64,000 nt of DNA from Nyssa sinensis (lineage: Eukaryota; Streptophyta; Magnoliopsida; Cornales; Nyssaceae): positions 30,006,576-30,070,575 of the forward strand of contig CM018037.1 of NCBI GenBank assembly GCA_008638375.1, read 5' to 3'. This document shows, one piece after another, positions 48,816 through 61,451 of the stretch. Position numbers and translations under genes: made by a program. Under the pieces are notes generated by a model. It saw only the letters and a program-made list of their open reading frames with translations, was not told the origin of the DNA and searched no databases. Position 1 is the stretch's first letter; each line of letters starts with the position of its first letter.

Positions 48816-50832
48816 GCATTTCCATGAAGCCCCAAGTGAAACTGGTTGATTGATATTCTAGAACTGATAGAAGTCCAATTAAAGAAAAGTGAAAACTACA
48901 GCCAAGCTTATGAGGCACACCAGCAACTAAAACGTGGCACTTGGCAGTTCTATTTCTCTTTGGACAGAAAAAGTCCACCAGGAAGAGATATGCTGGATTG
49001 ACACATGCAGCAATAATGAAAGTAAAGAAACAGGAATGGAACAGACGGAAATGAACCCAATGATCAGGGAGAAGTATTGCTCATTGTTGTGCAGGCACAT
49101 AAATCAATTGCTTCACTTCCTAGCCGTTCTAATACTTCAAAAAGGATGCTATTTTCCTTTATATTAGGTATTATAAATGCAACTTCTCCATACAAGCTAT
49201 ACATTTAAGAGAAGCAGATGATGTACTGGTTTAGCATAGGCTTTATAGCAATTGAGATCCCCCATCAACCTGATAGCAAACAGCAGGCATGAAAACTAAA
49301 TATTTACAGTACGTTTCGGAATGAAGTTAAGAGAAGCTATTGTTAGAATTTTGGAGTCAGAGAAGCTGGCTGTGGGGTCTGTTTCCCTATGTCCTTTGTT
49401 TTCTTGTTCACAATAAACTCTGGTTCAGCAAAGGAAGGAAGGAAGATGAGAAGATGGTAACATAGTGTGACTGAGTTCAATGCCCAAAACCAATTCTGCG
49501 AGGACAAACTGGGCATAAAACCTTTAAATTTTATTAGTCCACGAGTTTTGGTGGCTTGCGGGGATGGAACCCAAGAATGCAGTGGGATTACCACCAACAC
49601 ACCATACCAGCAAGGCTAGCCGGCGTTTTCCATCCACTGGTATCTAAACTCTCTACAAGCGCAAGACACATTTTTTATAACCTTCAAATACCTATGATTC
49701 TGCAGATATTTTACCCCCATTTTTATGATGGCATTCCTGACCCATCCCAACCATCCTAAACCCAACCGGAGTTCCTTGACAAAAGACATTGATCCTTCAA
49801 CATTAAACCTAACCCACGCTTTTTGGAATCAGGAGCTATAAGGATCAAGTCTCTAGAATTATGAAGTGTGAACCAAAAAGAGAGGAAAATTTGATGTAAT
49901 AAATTTTTTTCTTCTAATAATTGGAGAACTTGGATAAGAAGCATTGAGATAACATATGAACCAAAGGTGAAGGGGTACTATTTCTTACCAGCGTGACACA
50001 CAACTTCTCATAAACCATTTTCTGACCATTTCAGAAGTGGACTTCAAAAAATGAGAAAATTGCTTTTCCTGAAATTTTTTCTTATATATGACGGAAACAA
50101 GCTTTGGAATCAGATTTGCCCTGTAATTCATTTTAAGTCTCACGAACAGATTTTTCATGGAAGCAGGTTTCCCACTTTAACCAGTAACTGCTGCCAACCT
50201 GAACCCTGGTAACCCAACCATGTAAGCCGAAAGTACCAACCAACTAATAAAATGCATTGGGTGAAACGGGTTGTGTCAAAGCTAAGACGCATCATACAGT
50301 TCCAATTTTTTCTTAGTCGGGCATGGTCTTTACAGTGTTTTTTTTTTGGGGGGGTGTATTTATTCATTTATTTTTTGTTAAGATCTTTGAATTGTGCCTC
50401 TCATCAAGTTAAAGAGTGTTTTCTCTGGTGGCAAATCAAGAAATTATGCTTTTGGTTGGGCCAATAAAGTTGGATCTTTCAAATCTTCTTTTTTCTGGGT
50501 TGGGGTGGGGGGATGGTCTCCCTTGCCACCACCTGGATCTGCAGTGGTTTTCTGTACATTAGCAAAAGTAAAAGAAAAATGTGGAACATAGATAAAGATG
50601 GTCACAAAGACAACCAACCACGAGTGCAATACTGAGAACATCACAGTTAACCAGGTGCAACAGCATCAGGCCTTCAAGCACACATGCCCAAACAAGCTAA
50701 CATAGATTACACTATTATTGTCACAAGGATTAGCACACCAAACAAATACAAATAATAGTAAAATACTTGCGTAAACATATAAAACCACTTACAAAGTAAT
50801 CACAATTCGGAAGACTGCAGCTGCTGTTATAA

Positions 50833-52173
50833 TTATTGTTGCTGTTGATGCTGCTGCTCACCTTGCCATGCCCAAACAAAGTCCTTCAGAGCTGGTCTTA
50901 TATCTTCTTTCAATATCCTCTGAAATTCCAATGTATCACCGCTAGACTTCTTCACCACCACCAAATGAAAGGATGGAGTGAATTCAAATATTTCTGCATC
51001 AATGGACAATGCCCCATTTCTACCTTCATTTGATCCCTCCAGTTTCAACAGCCCACCCTCCTTCTTCTTTACTGTCAGCTTCAGATGACTAGCAATGTCC
51101 TCCAGTTTAGATATAATAGCTGAGGCAGGCTTTGTGGATGTAAATTGTATATCTTCCTTTTGGTCATTTTCCACGAACAAACCAGACAAGTCAAACCCCG
51201 ACGAAAGAGAGATGATATCAAAAGCATTCAAATTAGTAGGCTTCACCAACTCAGGCTTTTCCTCAGCCGCAGGACTGCTATTCCCAAAAGAACCAAAAAC
51301 TGCATCAGTGTTCAGTGAAGCCATATCCTTGTTTTCTACCTTAGTTTTTATGGGTTTTGAGTCCAACCCTTTTCTGAACCAGGGATTTTCCATAATTTTG
51401 GCAATGGAAATCCTAGTATGTGGGTTTGGGTCAAGGACTCTAGACAGCAGCCTTCGCACTTCTGGCGGAAACCAATTAGGGCATTTGTACTCTGCCTCTA
51501 TAATCTTTCTATACATCTCCATAAGATTTGAATCATGGAATGGGAGATAACCAGCTAGAAGAACAAATAATATCACTCCACAAGACCAGATGTCAGCTTT
51601 GGCCCCATCATAGCCTCTTCTACTTATCACTTCGGGAGCAACATATGCTGGGGTTCCACAGGTTGTGTGGAGTAATCCATCTTGACGCTTAGATTCAGCA
51701 AGGGCACTCAATCCAAAATCTGACACCTTCATACTTCCATTCTCATCCAGCAGCAGGTTTTCTGGTTTCAAATCCCGGTGATAAACACCTCTACTGTGGC
51801 AAAAATTAACAGCACTTATCAACTGCTGAAAATACTTCCTTGCAATATCTTCCTTGAGCCTTCCTTTTGCTACCTTGTTAAAGAGCTCACCACCTTTGGC
51901 ATATTCCATGACAAAGTAAATCTTTGTTTTGCTGGCCATGACCTCATAAAGCTGAAGTATGTTTGGGTGCCTCATCAGTCGCATAACAGATATCTCTCGC
52001 TTTGTCTGATCAATCAGGCCAACCTTCAAAACCTTTTCTTTGTCAATGACCTTGATGGCCACACTCTGACCAGATTTAAGGTTCCTACCATAGTAAACCT
52101 TGGCAAAGTTTCCTTGGCCTAATAATCTCCCAAAATCATACCTTTGCATCAACACATTACCCTTATTCTCCAT
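50833..52173 (-). CDS. CIPK2: CBL-interacting protein kinase, CIPK2/CIPK10 type (SnRK3)
   Basis: Ser/Thr kinase activated by calcineurin B-like Ca2+ sensors; such kinases phosphorylate membrane transporters and other stress targets. Intronless coding region, 446 residues, start ATG 52173. Visible parts: glycine loop GQGNFAKV (19-26), ATP lysine K41, catalytic HRD with D134, DFG with D152, activation loop 152-181 containing [13 protein letters not shown], kinase domain ending near residue 266, NAF/FISL motif [14 protein letters not shown] (about 314-327), and a phosphatase-interaction region near 415-438 ([17 protein letters not shown]). The C-terminus ends in a short Gln-rich tail (QQHQQQQ) from a CTG/TTG-like repeat. 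All catalytic residues are present. It belongs with the Arabidopsis CIPK2/10/20 group; the exact number is uncertain. Confidence 0.94.
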   Translation of the reverse strand: MENKGNVLMQRYDFGRLLGQGNFAKVYYGRNLKSGQSVAIKVIDKEKVLKVGLIDQTKREISVMRLMRHPNILQLYEVMASKTKIYFVMEYAKGGELFNKVAKGRLKEDIARKYFQQLISAVNFCHSRGVYHRDLKPENLLLDENGSMKVSDFGLSALAESKRQDGLLHTTCGTPAYVAPEVISRRGYDGAKADIWSCGVILFVLLAGYLPFHDSNLMEMYRKIIEAEYKCPNWFPPEVRRLLSRVLDPNPHTRISIAKIMENPWFRKGLDSKPIKTKVENKDMASLNTDAVFGSFGNSSPAAEEKPELVKPTNLNAFDIISLSSGFDLSGLFVENDQKEDIQFTSTKPASAIISKLEDIASHLKLTVKKKEGGLLKLEGSNEGRNGALSIDAEIFEFTPSFHLVVVKKSSGDTLEFQRILKEDIRPALKDFVWAWQGEQQHQQQQ

Positions 52174-52216
52174 TCCAAATCACAAACCCTAATACACAAA
52201 TATAAATTATGTTCTC

Positions 52217-53984
52217 CTGCGAATAAGATATAAGTTATTTACACAGCAGGAGTTCTCAATATTGAAGAACTCAACCGTCTTCAACAAGGTCGTGCTTCAG
52301 CGCAACAGGAAATCTACAAGTTGTGGCTTCATAGTCCAGCCTGGCAAGGAGCTTGAATTTGCTATGAGTTGTGCACCCATCTTCATCAAGGATGAACAAG
52401 GGTAGCCCAAATGGATGAAAAATCTCAAATGCTTCAGAGAAGTAATTATAAGCGTTTAAGCACATCTTTCCGCATTCCCAGGTATTTGGCTTTCAGTGAT
52501 ATATAAGAGAATCTGAATGTTACAGAATTAAAGAAGTGTCAAACATATCCGTGGAAATGGAAATACGGAAAGGATTTCGTTCGCAGTGAATATAGCTGAC
52601 AAATCTGAACAAATAAATGAATCAATTCTCATGCTAGAAATAGAGAATTAAACTTCCTCGATCAAGTCAATAATAGATTATAATAAAAGTAGTTTTGATA
52701 ATGTAACAAATCCAACAACCTTATTCAGGCAATTAACGGGTACCCTTGGACAGACACTTCACAATACTGCATTGCAATGTTTGTGGCTGATATAGAAACA
52801 GTTCTCTTTAACAACCCAAATTACAAAAACCAAGGCATAAGCACAAACAGTTTTTTTAAAAGCATAAATTACAGAAACGAATGCACAAAACTATGGAAGT
52901 TCAGAACATACAAATGCTTCAAATCTTCAAAATGAAAGACAAAATATTCGGAGATTGAAGAACAATATAATTGTGGACTCCTAAAAATTGTGGCGTACAC
53001 GTCTTAAAATTAAAAGAAGTAGATTGCTAATAATCTGTATATAGGGATATGCCAAACACAGCAACACTCCACAGTCGATCTGTCTGATCATTAGTAAACC
53101 TAAATTACAATTATTTAATATTTCCCAAGTTTAATAGACATTTCTCAGTTCAACCTTTCCTTTTTAGTTTATTAGTTCAATTCATACATCAAGCTAGGTG
53201 GTTGAAACAGAGGATGAATTGATGATCAGAAACTGATCCCTTTTATGGCCCAGCTGCCCATTCCTGTTCAAATGCACAACATCTAAATACCAAACCAGTA
53301 AGAGAAACAATTTTTTTTTTTGACCCCACATCATGGTAAAAGCAAGGGGCTTCAAATTTCAAATTTTAAACATTGAATAGAAAATGATGTTTCCTTCAAA
53401 ACAATAAAAATGCAGAAATGTGATCCATTAGGTAAGAAAGAAAGCAAACAAATTGCGGACCAACACAATAGTCTTAAAATCAAATTCAGGATAACCAGAT
53501 CCATACATCTTTTTTTGTTTTATAGTAAACATAATAAGGTTCAAAATTCACCAGCTTCAAACAAAGATAAACATATCAGAACAGCAGATTGAATTAACAA
53601 AACAATGAGAATTCAAAAATAAGAGAAACACGAACGTTGCAACAGATCGGAGTTCGTAAAATTAATAATCTTTTTTGTGGCCCCACACACACACACACAT
53701 GTTATGTATCTTTCTAAAATTGTAAATAAAAATGACATTGTTCGTACATGGAGCACATGATCGCTCCAGAATTCAAATCTATAACACATAAAAGGATCAA
53801 TGAACATGAAGCCAGAAATCCAAACAATCAAATTCCATATTTTCCCATAAACTCCAGATTTGATGAATAAATAATCAATGTAATTAAACTCAAATTCAAT
53901 AAGCTCGGCATATATATACACACACACATACGCAGACAAAAAAATCATAGATGTATGAGAACAAAATGAAAATGAACAAATTAC
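52217..53984 (-). other. Predicted 5'UTR intron of the CIPK gene
   Basis: On the minus strand a donor TCTCAG/GTAATTTG lies at 53985/53984 and an acceptor ATTCGCAG/GAGAAC at 52217/52216, 43 bp before the ATG. The upstream segment (about 54095-53985) is CT-rich and less AT-biased, like a plant leader exon. The 1.77-kb interval has no ATG-initiated coding similarity; a 64-codon open frame at 52465-52271 inside it resembles nothing known. Splicing is predicted from sequence only. Confidence 0.65.
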
Positions 53985-53997
53985 CTGAGAAGAGAAG

Positions 53998-54019
53998 AGC
54001 TTCGGATGGATCCGAAGCT
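53998..54019 (-). repeat. 22-nt palindrome in the CIPK leader exon
   Basis: Arms 53998-54007 and 54010-54019 are perfect 10-bp reverse complements separated by GG (AGCTTCGGAT and ATCCGAAGCT). It lies about 13 nt upstream of the predicted leader splice donor in the transcript and could fold as an RNA hairpin. Confidence 0.7.
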
Positions 54020-54099
54020 TTGAAGAGAGAGAATGAGAATTGAGAAATGGGGAAGAAATATTGAACAATAAAATTCGCGTATTTATGTATGTGCCATAG

Positions 54100-54940
54100 A
54101 TTCGATGGCGGTGCGGTTGGAAGAATCAGGACTTCTCTGCAATTGGAGAGCACGTGACTTTCTACACTCGGCCAGCTGTCACCAGTGAGAGTTCAACAGT
54201 GTAAAGGAAGGGTCACCACCTTAGGGAGATTTTTGTAAATTGCCTCATCATTTTGGAACAAGGTCCCTTTTCATTTTCATAGTCACGATGAACTCATGCA
54301 TTAATGAAATCACAAGAGTCAGTTATTAAAATCGAATTAACACAAATCAAAGGAATGTATTGATTTAGAGTTCATCAATTCAATCACTTGATTTATCAAT
54401 TAAAAAATTCAACTTAATTTAATTAAATCTTATTAATCTTGTTTTCTCATTCTATTTTATTTAAAATCATTTTTTTAATTAAATCATACTCAAATTTAGT
54501 TTTAATAAAAACATTTTTTTTTAATATTTCTATTAAAACTAAATTTGAACTTTCTCATCCCTAGCATTACTCTTGATATGGATCTTGTGGTTCTTCGTAC
54601 CTCTTTAATTGATTAATTCATTAAAATGCTAATTATAAATATAAATTATTTTTATTTTTAATTTAATTTTAATTTTAATTTTTAATTTTTGAAATTTTAA
54701 AATAAAAAACTAATTGAAGTTGTATATATAAAAAAATAAATATTTTCAATTTAAATATTTATGAGTGTCTTTAAAAGAAAAACAATTAATCACATTAACT
54801 ACATCACACATCAGGTAGTTCTCCCCATTCAATAAACCAAGTACATTTTTTTTTTAATTTGTAAAATAATTCAATTTACATATATATATATATATAGTTA
54901 ATGATTAATAGACCATCAATTTGAAGAATATCAAACTAAA

Positions 54941-54971
<31 letters not shown>

Positions 54972-55357
54972 ATGATTAATAGACCATCGATTTGAAGAAT
55001 ATCAAACTAAAATGCTCGCGTTTGTATTGTATCAATGAAAGCAAACTCAAAGAAAACAAAACAAAACCAAACCAAACACAAACACAAACCTAACCCAATC
55101 TAACTGTGTCTACCAACCATATGTTCCCAAAACCTTCGACTTCCCACCAGCACCAGAATCATCGCCCCCATGACAATTGTTTACTAAAAATATGTTAATT
55201 ACACAGACAGGGACCGCGCCAGCGAGTCCCGACAAACCTTCGTTAGAACTTAGATGAATCTAGGTCTTATTCTAGTTTGATTTTACTTAACATTATGTTT
55301 GGAAATATAAGAGAAGGGAATCGATGTCTTATTCGAGTTTGATTTTACTTAACTATT
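54100..55357. other. Upstream flank of CIPK and spacer with short tandem repeats
   Basis: AT-rich. A block beginning agttaatgattaatagacca occurs at 54896 and 54967 (71-bp period), with TA arrays before each copy. A second pair, gtcttattc followed by agtttgattttacttaac, starts at 55264 and 55326 (62-bp period). No exon is seen. Confidence 0.65.
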
Positions 55358-55458
55358 ATGTTTGGAAATATAGGAGAAGGGAAAGGAGGTGATAATATTA
55401 CTTATGAAAAAGAGAAGAGGAGAATGTAATTCATTTTTTATTTTTAAATAACAAATAA

Positions 55459-55498
<40 letters not shown>

Positions 55499-56611
55499 TC
55501 CCATCTTGGTTGGGAATAACAGAAGAAAGTAATAAAAATAAATAGTTATATATTTTTATCATGCCTTAGGATACAGGTATTTTTTTGTTTTTGTTTTTTT
55601 TTTTTGTTTTTATAATTTTAAGATTACAATTGGTATTATCAAAAAATTTATTAAAGTTTCTCTCATTTTCTTCGGTCTCCATCTACTTTTTAAAAAAAAA
55701 TAAATTGAATAAAATAAGGGTTAAAAGATCATTCCCTCTCTCTCCATCCTCGTTCCTTTCTTTTTCTAAGTTTTAAACCAAGTTCAAAATAACATCTCAC
55801 TCATTTTTATTTTTTATTTGAATCCCTCGATTCAAGCGGAGTGTAAAATTACACTGAGATGATATATTGGCTAATTAAATCCGAGTTAGTAAAGTTTTAA
55901 TAGACTCTTAATTTTGAGTTCTAATAGTATTTGATATATTTTAGATAAGTCTTATCTTAAATAAAAGTTGAATAATTAATTATTAGTGAGACTAGGAGGT
56001 CTTTATCGTAATTAAAAATATTATTAATTTTTGTATGATTATATATTCTTATCAATATAAAATTTAAAGTCAATATTATATATATATATATGTGTGTGTG
56101 TGTAAATTTTTATCACATTAAGTTATAAGTCACAAAAGAGACAAAATGATAAACATTTGTGCTAACCTAAGAAAAGATAGAATATCATGAGTAGGTGCTG
56201 AATAAAAGTGGCTGTTATAGCCTTAAGGTTGCTGCCAACCTCTTGATGCATGCAATTTGTCAGAGTTTTCTAATTTATTATTTTTTTCATCTATTTTAAT
56301 TGTTTGTTATATATTATGAATTTTATATTAGGTATTGAGTATTTTGAATTTAATAATTAATATCAGAATAATTTTTGATTCCTCGATAAAATTTTACTCT
56401 TTATGTGATAAATTAAAATTAAAACTTCTTGTTATGCGTGCATACGCACACAGAATGATTTTTTTTCTTACATAATTGTACTTAAAATAAATATATTGAT
56501 TTATTAGAGTGATATAAATTCATACCTTTCATATAGTGTCGGCCACATCTTTGCATAAAAAAATATGCAACTGACCCCTCCATTATAAAACAACAAAAAA
56601 TTAAATAATAC

Positions 56612-56654
<43 letters not shown>

Positions 56655-57022
56655 ATAATAGATTTGAAGTACTTTTATTTGAAATAAGGGGCGACTTGCC
56701 ACAAAATGATACCGTAGGCCCATATAAAGACCATATAGTATAAGAAAAAATTTTCATTGGTCCGACTCAAGTCGACTCAATTTAAAACAAAGAAAAATAC
56801 TAGTCGTGTTGATTTGATTAATATAATCATAGATAGAACTCCAACAAGTACATAAATTCTTTAATACCTTTGTTTTCTATATATAATATAGATGTTAAAT
56901 AATAATAAAATTTATACATAATCCAAGAACATTGAGGAATAAAAAATTTGAAATAGAATTCTAATAATAAAATTTATAAACATATAAAATAAGTAATACA
57001 AAAAAAGATATTCACATTTTTT
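55358..57022. repeat. Tandem segmental duplication, copy 1
   Basis: A 1.66-kb AT-rich unit starting atgtttggaaata and ending 'gatattcacattttttatg'. It is followed directly by a diverged second copy. Shared landmarks in order: 'aacctcccatcttggttggg', 'tctctcattttcttcggtct', 'gagcggagtgtaaaatt'-like text, 'ggttgctgccaacctcttga', 'tgtcggccacatctttgcat' and 'accatatagtataagaaaaa'. No coding content was recognised. Confidence 0.85.
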
Positions 57023-57080
57023 ATGTTTGGAAATAAGAAGAGGAGAATGTAATTCCTTTTTTATATTTAAATAAAAAATA

Positions 57081-57119
<39 letters not shown>

Positions 57120-57658
57120 TCCCATCTTGTTTGGGAACAACAGAAGAAAGTAACAAAAATAAATATTTATATATTTTTATCATGCCTTAAGATAGAGGTA
57201 TTTTTTGTTTTTGTTTTTTTTTTTTTATAATTTTAAGGTTACAATTGGTATTATAAAAAAATTTATTGAAGTTTCTCTCATTTCCTTCGGTCTCCATCCA
57301 CTTTTAGGAAAGAAATCAAATTGAATAAAATATGAGTTAAAAGATCATTCCCTCTCCCTCCATCCCCGTTCCTTTATTTTTCTAATTTTAAACCAAGTTC
57401 AAAATAACATCGCACTCATTTCTCTTTCTTCTTCTTTTTTTTCGAATCCCTCAACTCGAGCGGAGTGTAAAATTATCCTGAGATGATATATTGGTTAGTT
57501 AAACCAAGTTAGTAAAGTTTTAGTAGACTCTTAATTTTGAGTCCTAACAGTATGTGATATATTTTGGATAAACCTTATGTTAAATAAGAGTTTGATAATT
57601 AATTATTAGTGAGACTAGGAGGTCTTTATCTTAATTGAAAAAATATTATTAATTTGTA

Positions 57659-57882
57659 CTCCTTCTGTCTCATTTTAAGAGTCCTTTATTTCATTTTGGA
57701 CTGTCTCATTTTAAGAGTCTCATTTGAAAAGTTAACGTACTTTTAACATATAAATTTTCAAAATTACACCTAATGTGAACATGATTTATAATGAAAAATT
57801 TAAATAGTTTCAAAATAATAAAATAATATTTTTTAAAAAATTAGAATTCCCAAATGAGACTTTCATTTTGGGACGGAGGGAG
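57659..57882. mobile_element. Stowaway-type MITE (Tc1/mariner), with TA target duplication
   Basis: Left end ctccttctgtctcattttaa and right end ttcattttgggacggaggga carry the CTCC(C/T)TC(C/T)GT-type inverted termini of plant Stowaway elements. TA lies on both sides (57657-57658 and 57883-57884). The other copy of the tandem duplication has a single TA at the matching place (56034-56035), an empty site. The element is 224 bp and non-coding. Confidence 0.92.
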
Positions 57883-58473
57883 TATAAGATTAGATATTCT
57901 TATCAATATAAGACTTAAAATCAGTATTATATATATATGTGTGTGTGTATGTGGATATGTGTAAATTTCGGTCACATTGAGTTATAAATTACAAAATTAG
58001 AGACAAAATGATAAACATTTGTGGTAAACCTAAAAAAAGATAGAATAGTCATGAGTAGGTGGTGAATAAAAGTGGCTGTTATAGCCTTAAGGTTGCTGCC
58101 AACCTCTTGATGCATGCAATTTGTCAGAGTTTTTTTAATCAAATATTGATTTATTATCTTTTTCATCTATTTTAATTGTTTGTTATATATCATGAATTTA
58201 ATAATAGGTATTGAGTTTTTTGAATTTAATAATTAATATTAGTATAATTTTTTATCCGTGGATAAAATTTTACTCTTTACATGATAAATTAAAATTAAAA
58301 TTTATTGTTACGCGTGCATATGTGCACACACATAAAGAATGATTCTTTTTCTTACATAATTGTACTTAAAATAAATATATTGACTAAATTCACATCTTTC
58401 ATATAGTGTCGGTCACATCTTTGCATAAAAAAATATGCACTGACCCCCTGCATTATAAAACACCAAAAAATTA

Positions 58474-58478
<5 letters not shown>

Positions 58479-58526
<48 letters not shown>
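58479..58526. repeat. TA/CA microsatellite, shared position in both duplication copies
   Basis: TA then CA units in copy 2. The matching array in copy 1 is at about 56616-56654, with far fewer CA units, so its length has changed since the duplication. Confidence 0.9.
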
Positions 58527-59633
58527 AGAATAGATTTGAAGTACTTTTATTCCAAATAAGAGGCAACTTGCCATAAAATGATACCTTAGGCCCCATATAA
58601 AGACCATGTAGTATAAGAAAAACTTTTCATTAGTCCAACTCAAGTCGACTCAATTTAAAACAAAGACGAATACTATTCATACTGACTTGATTAATATAAT
58701 TATAGATAGAACTCCAACAAGTATATAAATTTTTTAATACCTTTGTTTTCTATATATAATATAGATGTTAAATAATAATAGAATTTGTGCATAATCGAAT
58801 AACATTGAGGAATAAATAATTTGAAATAGAATTCTAATAATAGAATTTATAAACATATAAAATAAGTAATATAAAAAAAGATATTCACATTTTTTATGAA
58901 ATCATATAATAGAATAAAATGAGAATAATATAATGGAGTCTTCTTTGTAGGATTAGACTTTTATGAGTCCTAACTTTTAATTTAAAAATTAAAACTCGTA
59001 AAAGTATGTGAATTAGTACTATAGACTTTAAATAACAATTTGAGTCAGATTTAAATTCAAGTCAATATGAATTTGGTATTGATTTGAGTGATTAGAGAAT
59101 ATTTTAATTCAAATTTAAATTTGGCTCTTAGTTTGAGTTACTATTGAAGAAGCCTTTATTGCTGATGGGGTTGGTTTGATTTGATACCAAATTCCAAAGA
59201 ATGGCACCATTAAGCCAAGGATCAAGCCTCCAAAGAGGAAGATCAAACTTTATGAATAATTATTATATACATATATATATATATATATAAATAGGATGGC
59301 TAAATCATAATTTAAAAAGTATATATACAAACTTAGTGATAAAAAATATAATTTCAAATTTTTTGGAATGAGCTCTCTCGACCACTGCTATCTAGGAGTA
59401 ATTATTTGGTGGTTCGTTAATACCATTGAAACCGCTCCATTCGATAATTTCATTCATTGGCCCAATGTTGTTTGTTAGAGACAAATCATTGAAAGTTATG
59501 GATTCATTTCATTTTGTTTCACCCTAATGCTATTGGCCCATTCACTCGCCCACACTACCCTTAGTCATGTTGATGGGCTCCATGGCCCATACAAGATAGG
59601 TAGATTGCAGGTAAATTATTAAGGGTCTATTTA

Positions 59634-59952
59634 GAGGCTGTTCGGGCAGAGTTTTATATTTTAAAGAATTGATTTTAAAAAATTAATTATTGGAGAATGT
59701 ATTATGAAGAATATAATCAATTTATTGTTCAAGTGTTTAGTAAAAATTATGAAGAAGTTATTCTAATTGTTAATTTTCCTTTTTACCCTTTATATTTTAT
59801 ATATATTGAGTGATATATAAGTAGTGGTCTAGAACTAAAAGTTGTAAAAAGCCAAATAAATTTTTAGAAATTGGTCTTTTTAGCTTCTCCAAATGATTTT
59901 GCTTGTGAGTCCTATTGCAAAACTCCATTTTGAAAAATACAACCAAACAAGA
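59634..59952 (+). mobile_element. MITE-like element
   Basis: Begins ggctgttcgggcagagtttt and ends 'aaaaatacaaccaaacaag'. 'GGCTGTT(T/C)GG...CCAAACA' termini are common on plant non-autonomous DNA transposons. A relative lies inverted at 44415-44715. Confidence 0.55.
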
Positions 59953-60950
59953 GATATTTTTCCATGGGTTTAGTATACCACATGATAATGTGTCATTCTA
60001 ATCACACTCTATCATATATATTATATCCACTAAAAAAAATGAGTCATATCAAACATGATAGAATACTATTAAAATGATACATTATCACGTCACTGTACCT
60101 GATCTATTCAATTTTTTTTTATAAAATATTTCAAAAGTTGAATTCACACTTCTTCATACACCAAAACTACAATTTGGGTGGGTCAAATGGCCCTCAAACA
60201 GGCTAGTAGACGTCCTTGAACTTAGGATGAGCCATTCAGTTTTTAGTACTTGACATTTTACCGAAAAAATTTGTCATCTTAAATAGGGCAATTTGGCCAA
60301 AAGGATGTGGTCCAATTGGCTCGTGCCTCTCCGCATAAGATAAGTCACAATTTTAAAAATTCTAATGTGAGAATATGTGGTGGTTATTTGATTTTTCAGG
60401 CATGCATTGGACTTTGGTAATAGCTCACGTGCAGATTTATAATTGAGACTCGTCTAGTTTATAAATTATACTTGTAAATAATATATTTCTATTGGAAAAA
60501 AATGCTATTTGAAAAAATCGTAGTTTATCTCAAATTTAATGTTCAACATCTTGAGTTTTTTTTTTTCCTTTCTGAAAAGTTTAAAAGTTATCATGAATAT
60601 GGTAAATTTGCTCAATTGATAAGGTATTGAAAATAAAGAATTATATTTTCAGTTCAAGTCACGCCAAAAGTCTATTTCGTCTAATCCGATATGCAATTTT
60701 TGAGAGTAAGGTTGCATATCTAAGATTAAAAATTGTTGATGAAACTATTCAAATTCAAAGAAGGACCAAAAAGGCCCAAGACCATGGCCAATGGTTGGTG
60801 TAAAAAATTGAACAAGTTGCATTTTTATGGATGCAGCTTCATTATGGATCATAAGCTGTTTTTTGAGCTACCGAAGACAAAATGATTACACAAAGTGCTT
60901 ATTGATGAATAGTATTGGTTTTGAATCCTGCATTCTATGCTTTTTGAAAG

Positions 60951-61451
60951 TAAAGATGACAATTTAACTTGTCACTGTTAAAATCTGTCATATCCTGTCT
61001 CTAATGAGATGAGTTTAAAAGAAACTAAGTCTATCTTACTAGGGTTTGAGATGAATGTGCTTTGTCCAAGACTACCTCGATTATATAAAATAAAAATACG
61101 AGTTTTGTATTATGTAATCAATATTTGTAATAATATTTAAAGTTACTCATTAGAAGTTTAACAAATTTGATAGAATTATATGCTTGACAAAGAAAATAAT
61201 ATTATTCTAATTCTCTGTTGACATATCTATTTCTTATTTTAACAGCATAATGTTTTGTTTGAAATGTGTTAATTACAATTAGTTTAATAAAATAAATAAT
61301 AAATAAATGTTTAAAATAAACACAAACCCCAATGAGGACTCGCCCTGACTTATCACAGAATTTAAATGGGGTTGGGAGAAACACTTTTTTTTTGCAGGGT
61401 GGGGTTGGGGAAGCAGTCCTCAATCCCAAACCCGCTCCGTTGCCATCCCTA
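60951..61451. mobile_element. Non-autonomous hAT-like element with 8-bp target duplication
   Basis: Terminal inverted repeats TAAAGATGACAA (left) and TAGGGATGGCAA (reverse complement of the right end). Flanking 8-mers tttgaaag (60943-60950) and tttgaatg (61452-61459) match at seven of eight bases, the duplication length of hAT elements. The element is 501 bp, G-rich at the right subterminal end and AT-rich inside, with no transposase. Confidence 0.75.

Larger units (their letters stand above)
40705..50832. other. 10.1-kb gene-free spacer between AZG1 and CIPK
   Basis: Holds AZG1 upstream sequence with a TA/GA microsatellite, further TA arrays (about 41698-41720, 45147-45170, 45490-45523), G-rich hAT-like sequence (42323-43110), another hAT-like end (about 43460-43730), a MITE-like element (about 44415-44715), a TG/GA array (46940-47006), a CA/TA array (47647-47686), a tRNA-derived SINE (about 48666-48815) and CIPK 3' flank. 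The stretch 48816-50832 shows only scattered short open frames with no family resemblance. Confidence 0.6.
57023..58898. repeat. Tandem segmental duplication, copy 2
   Basis: Same order of landmarks as 55358-57022: for example 'aacctcccatcttgtttggg', 'ggttgctgccaacctcttga' and 'tgtcggtcacatctttgcat'. It is 1876 bp long, of which 224 bp is an inserted Stowaway MITE, leaving about 1652 bp of shared unit. Near its start it lacks a roughly 40-bp segment present in copy 1. Confidence 0.85.

Noticed and set aside
48775..49167. Short open frames on both strands downstream of the SINE
   Set aside because: No resemblance to any family and no codon bias; likely chance.
52271..52465. 64-codon minus-strand frame upstream of the CIPK start, possible uORF
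   Set aside because: It falls inside the predicted leader intron and matches nothing known; it would be spliced out of the mRNA.
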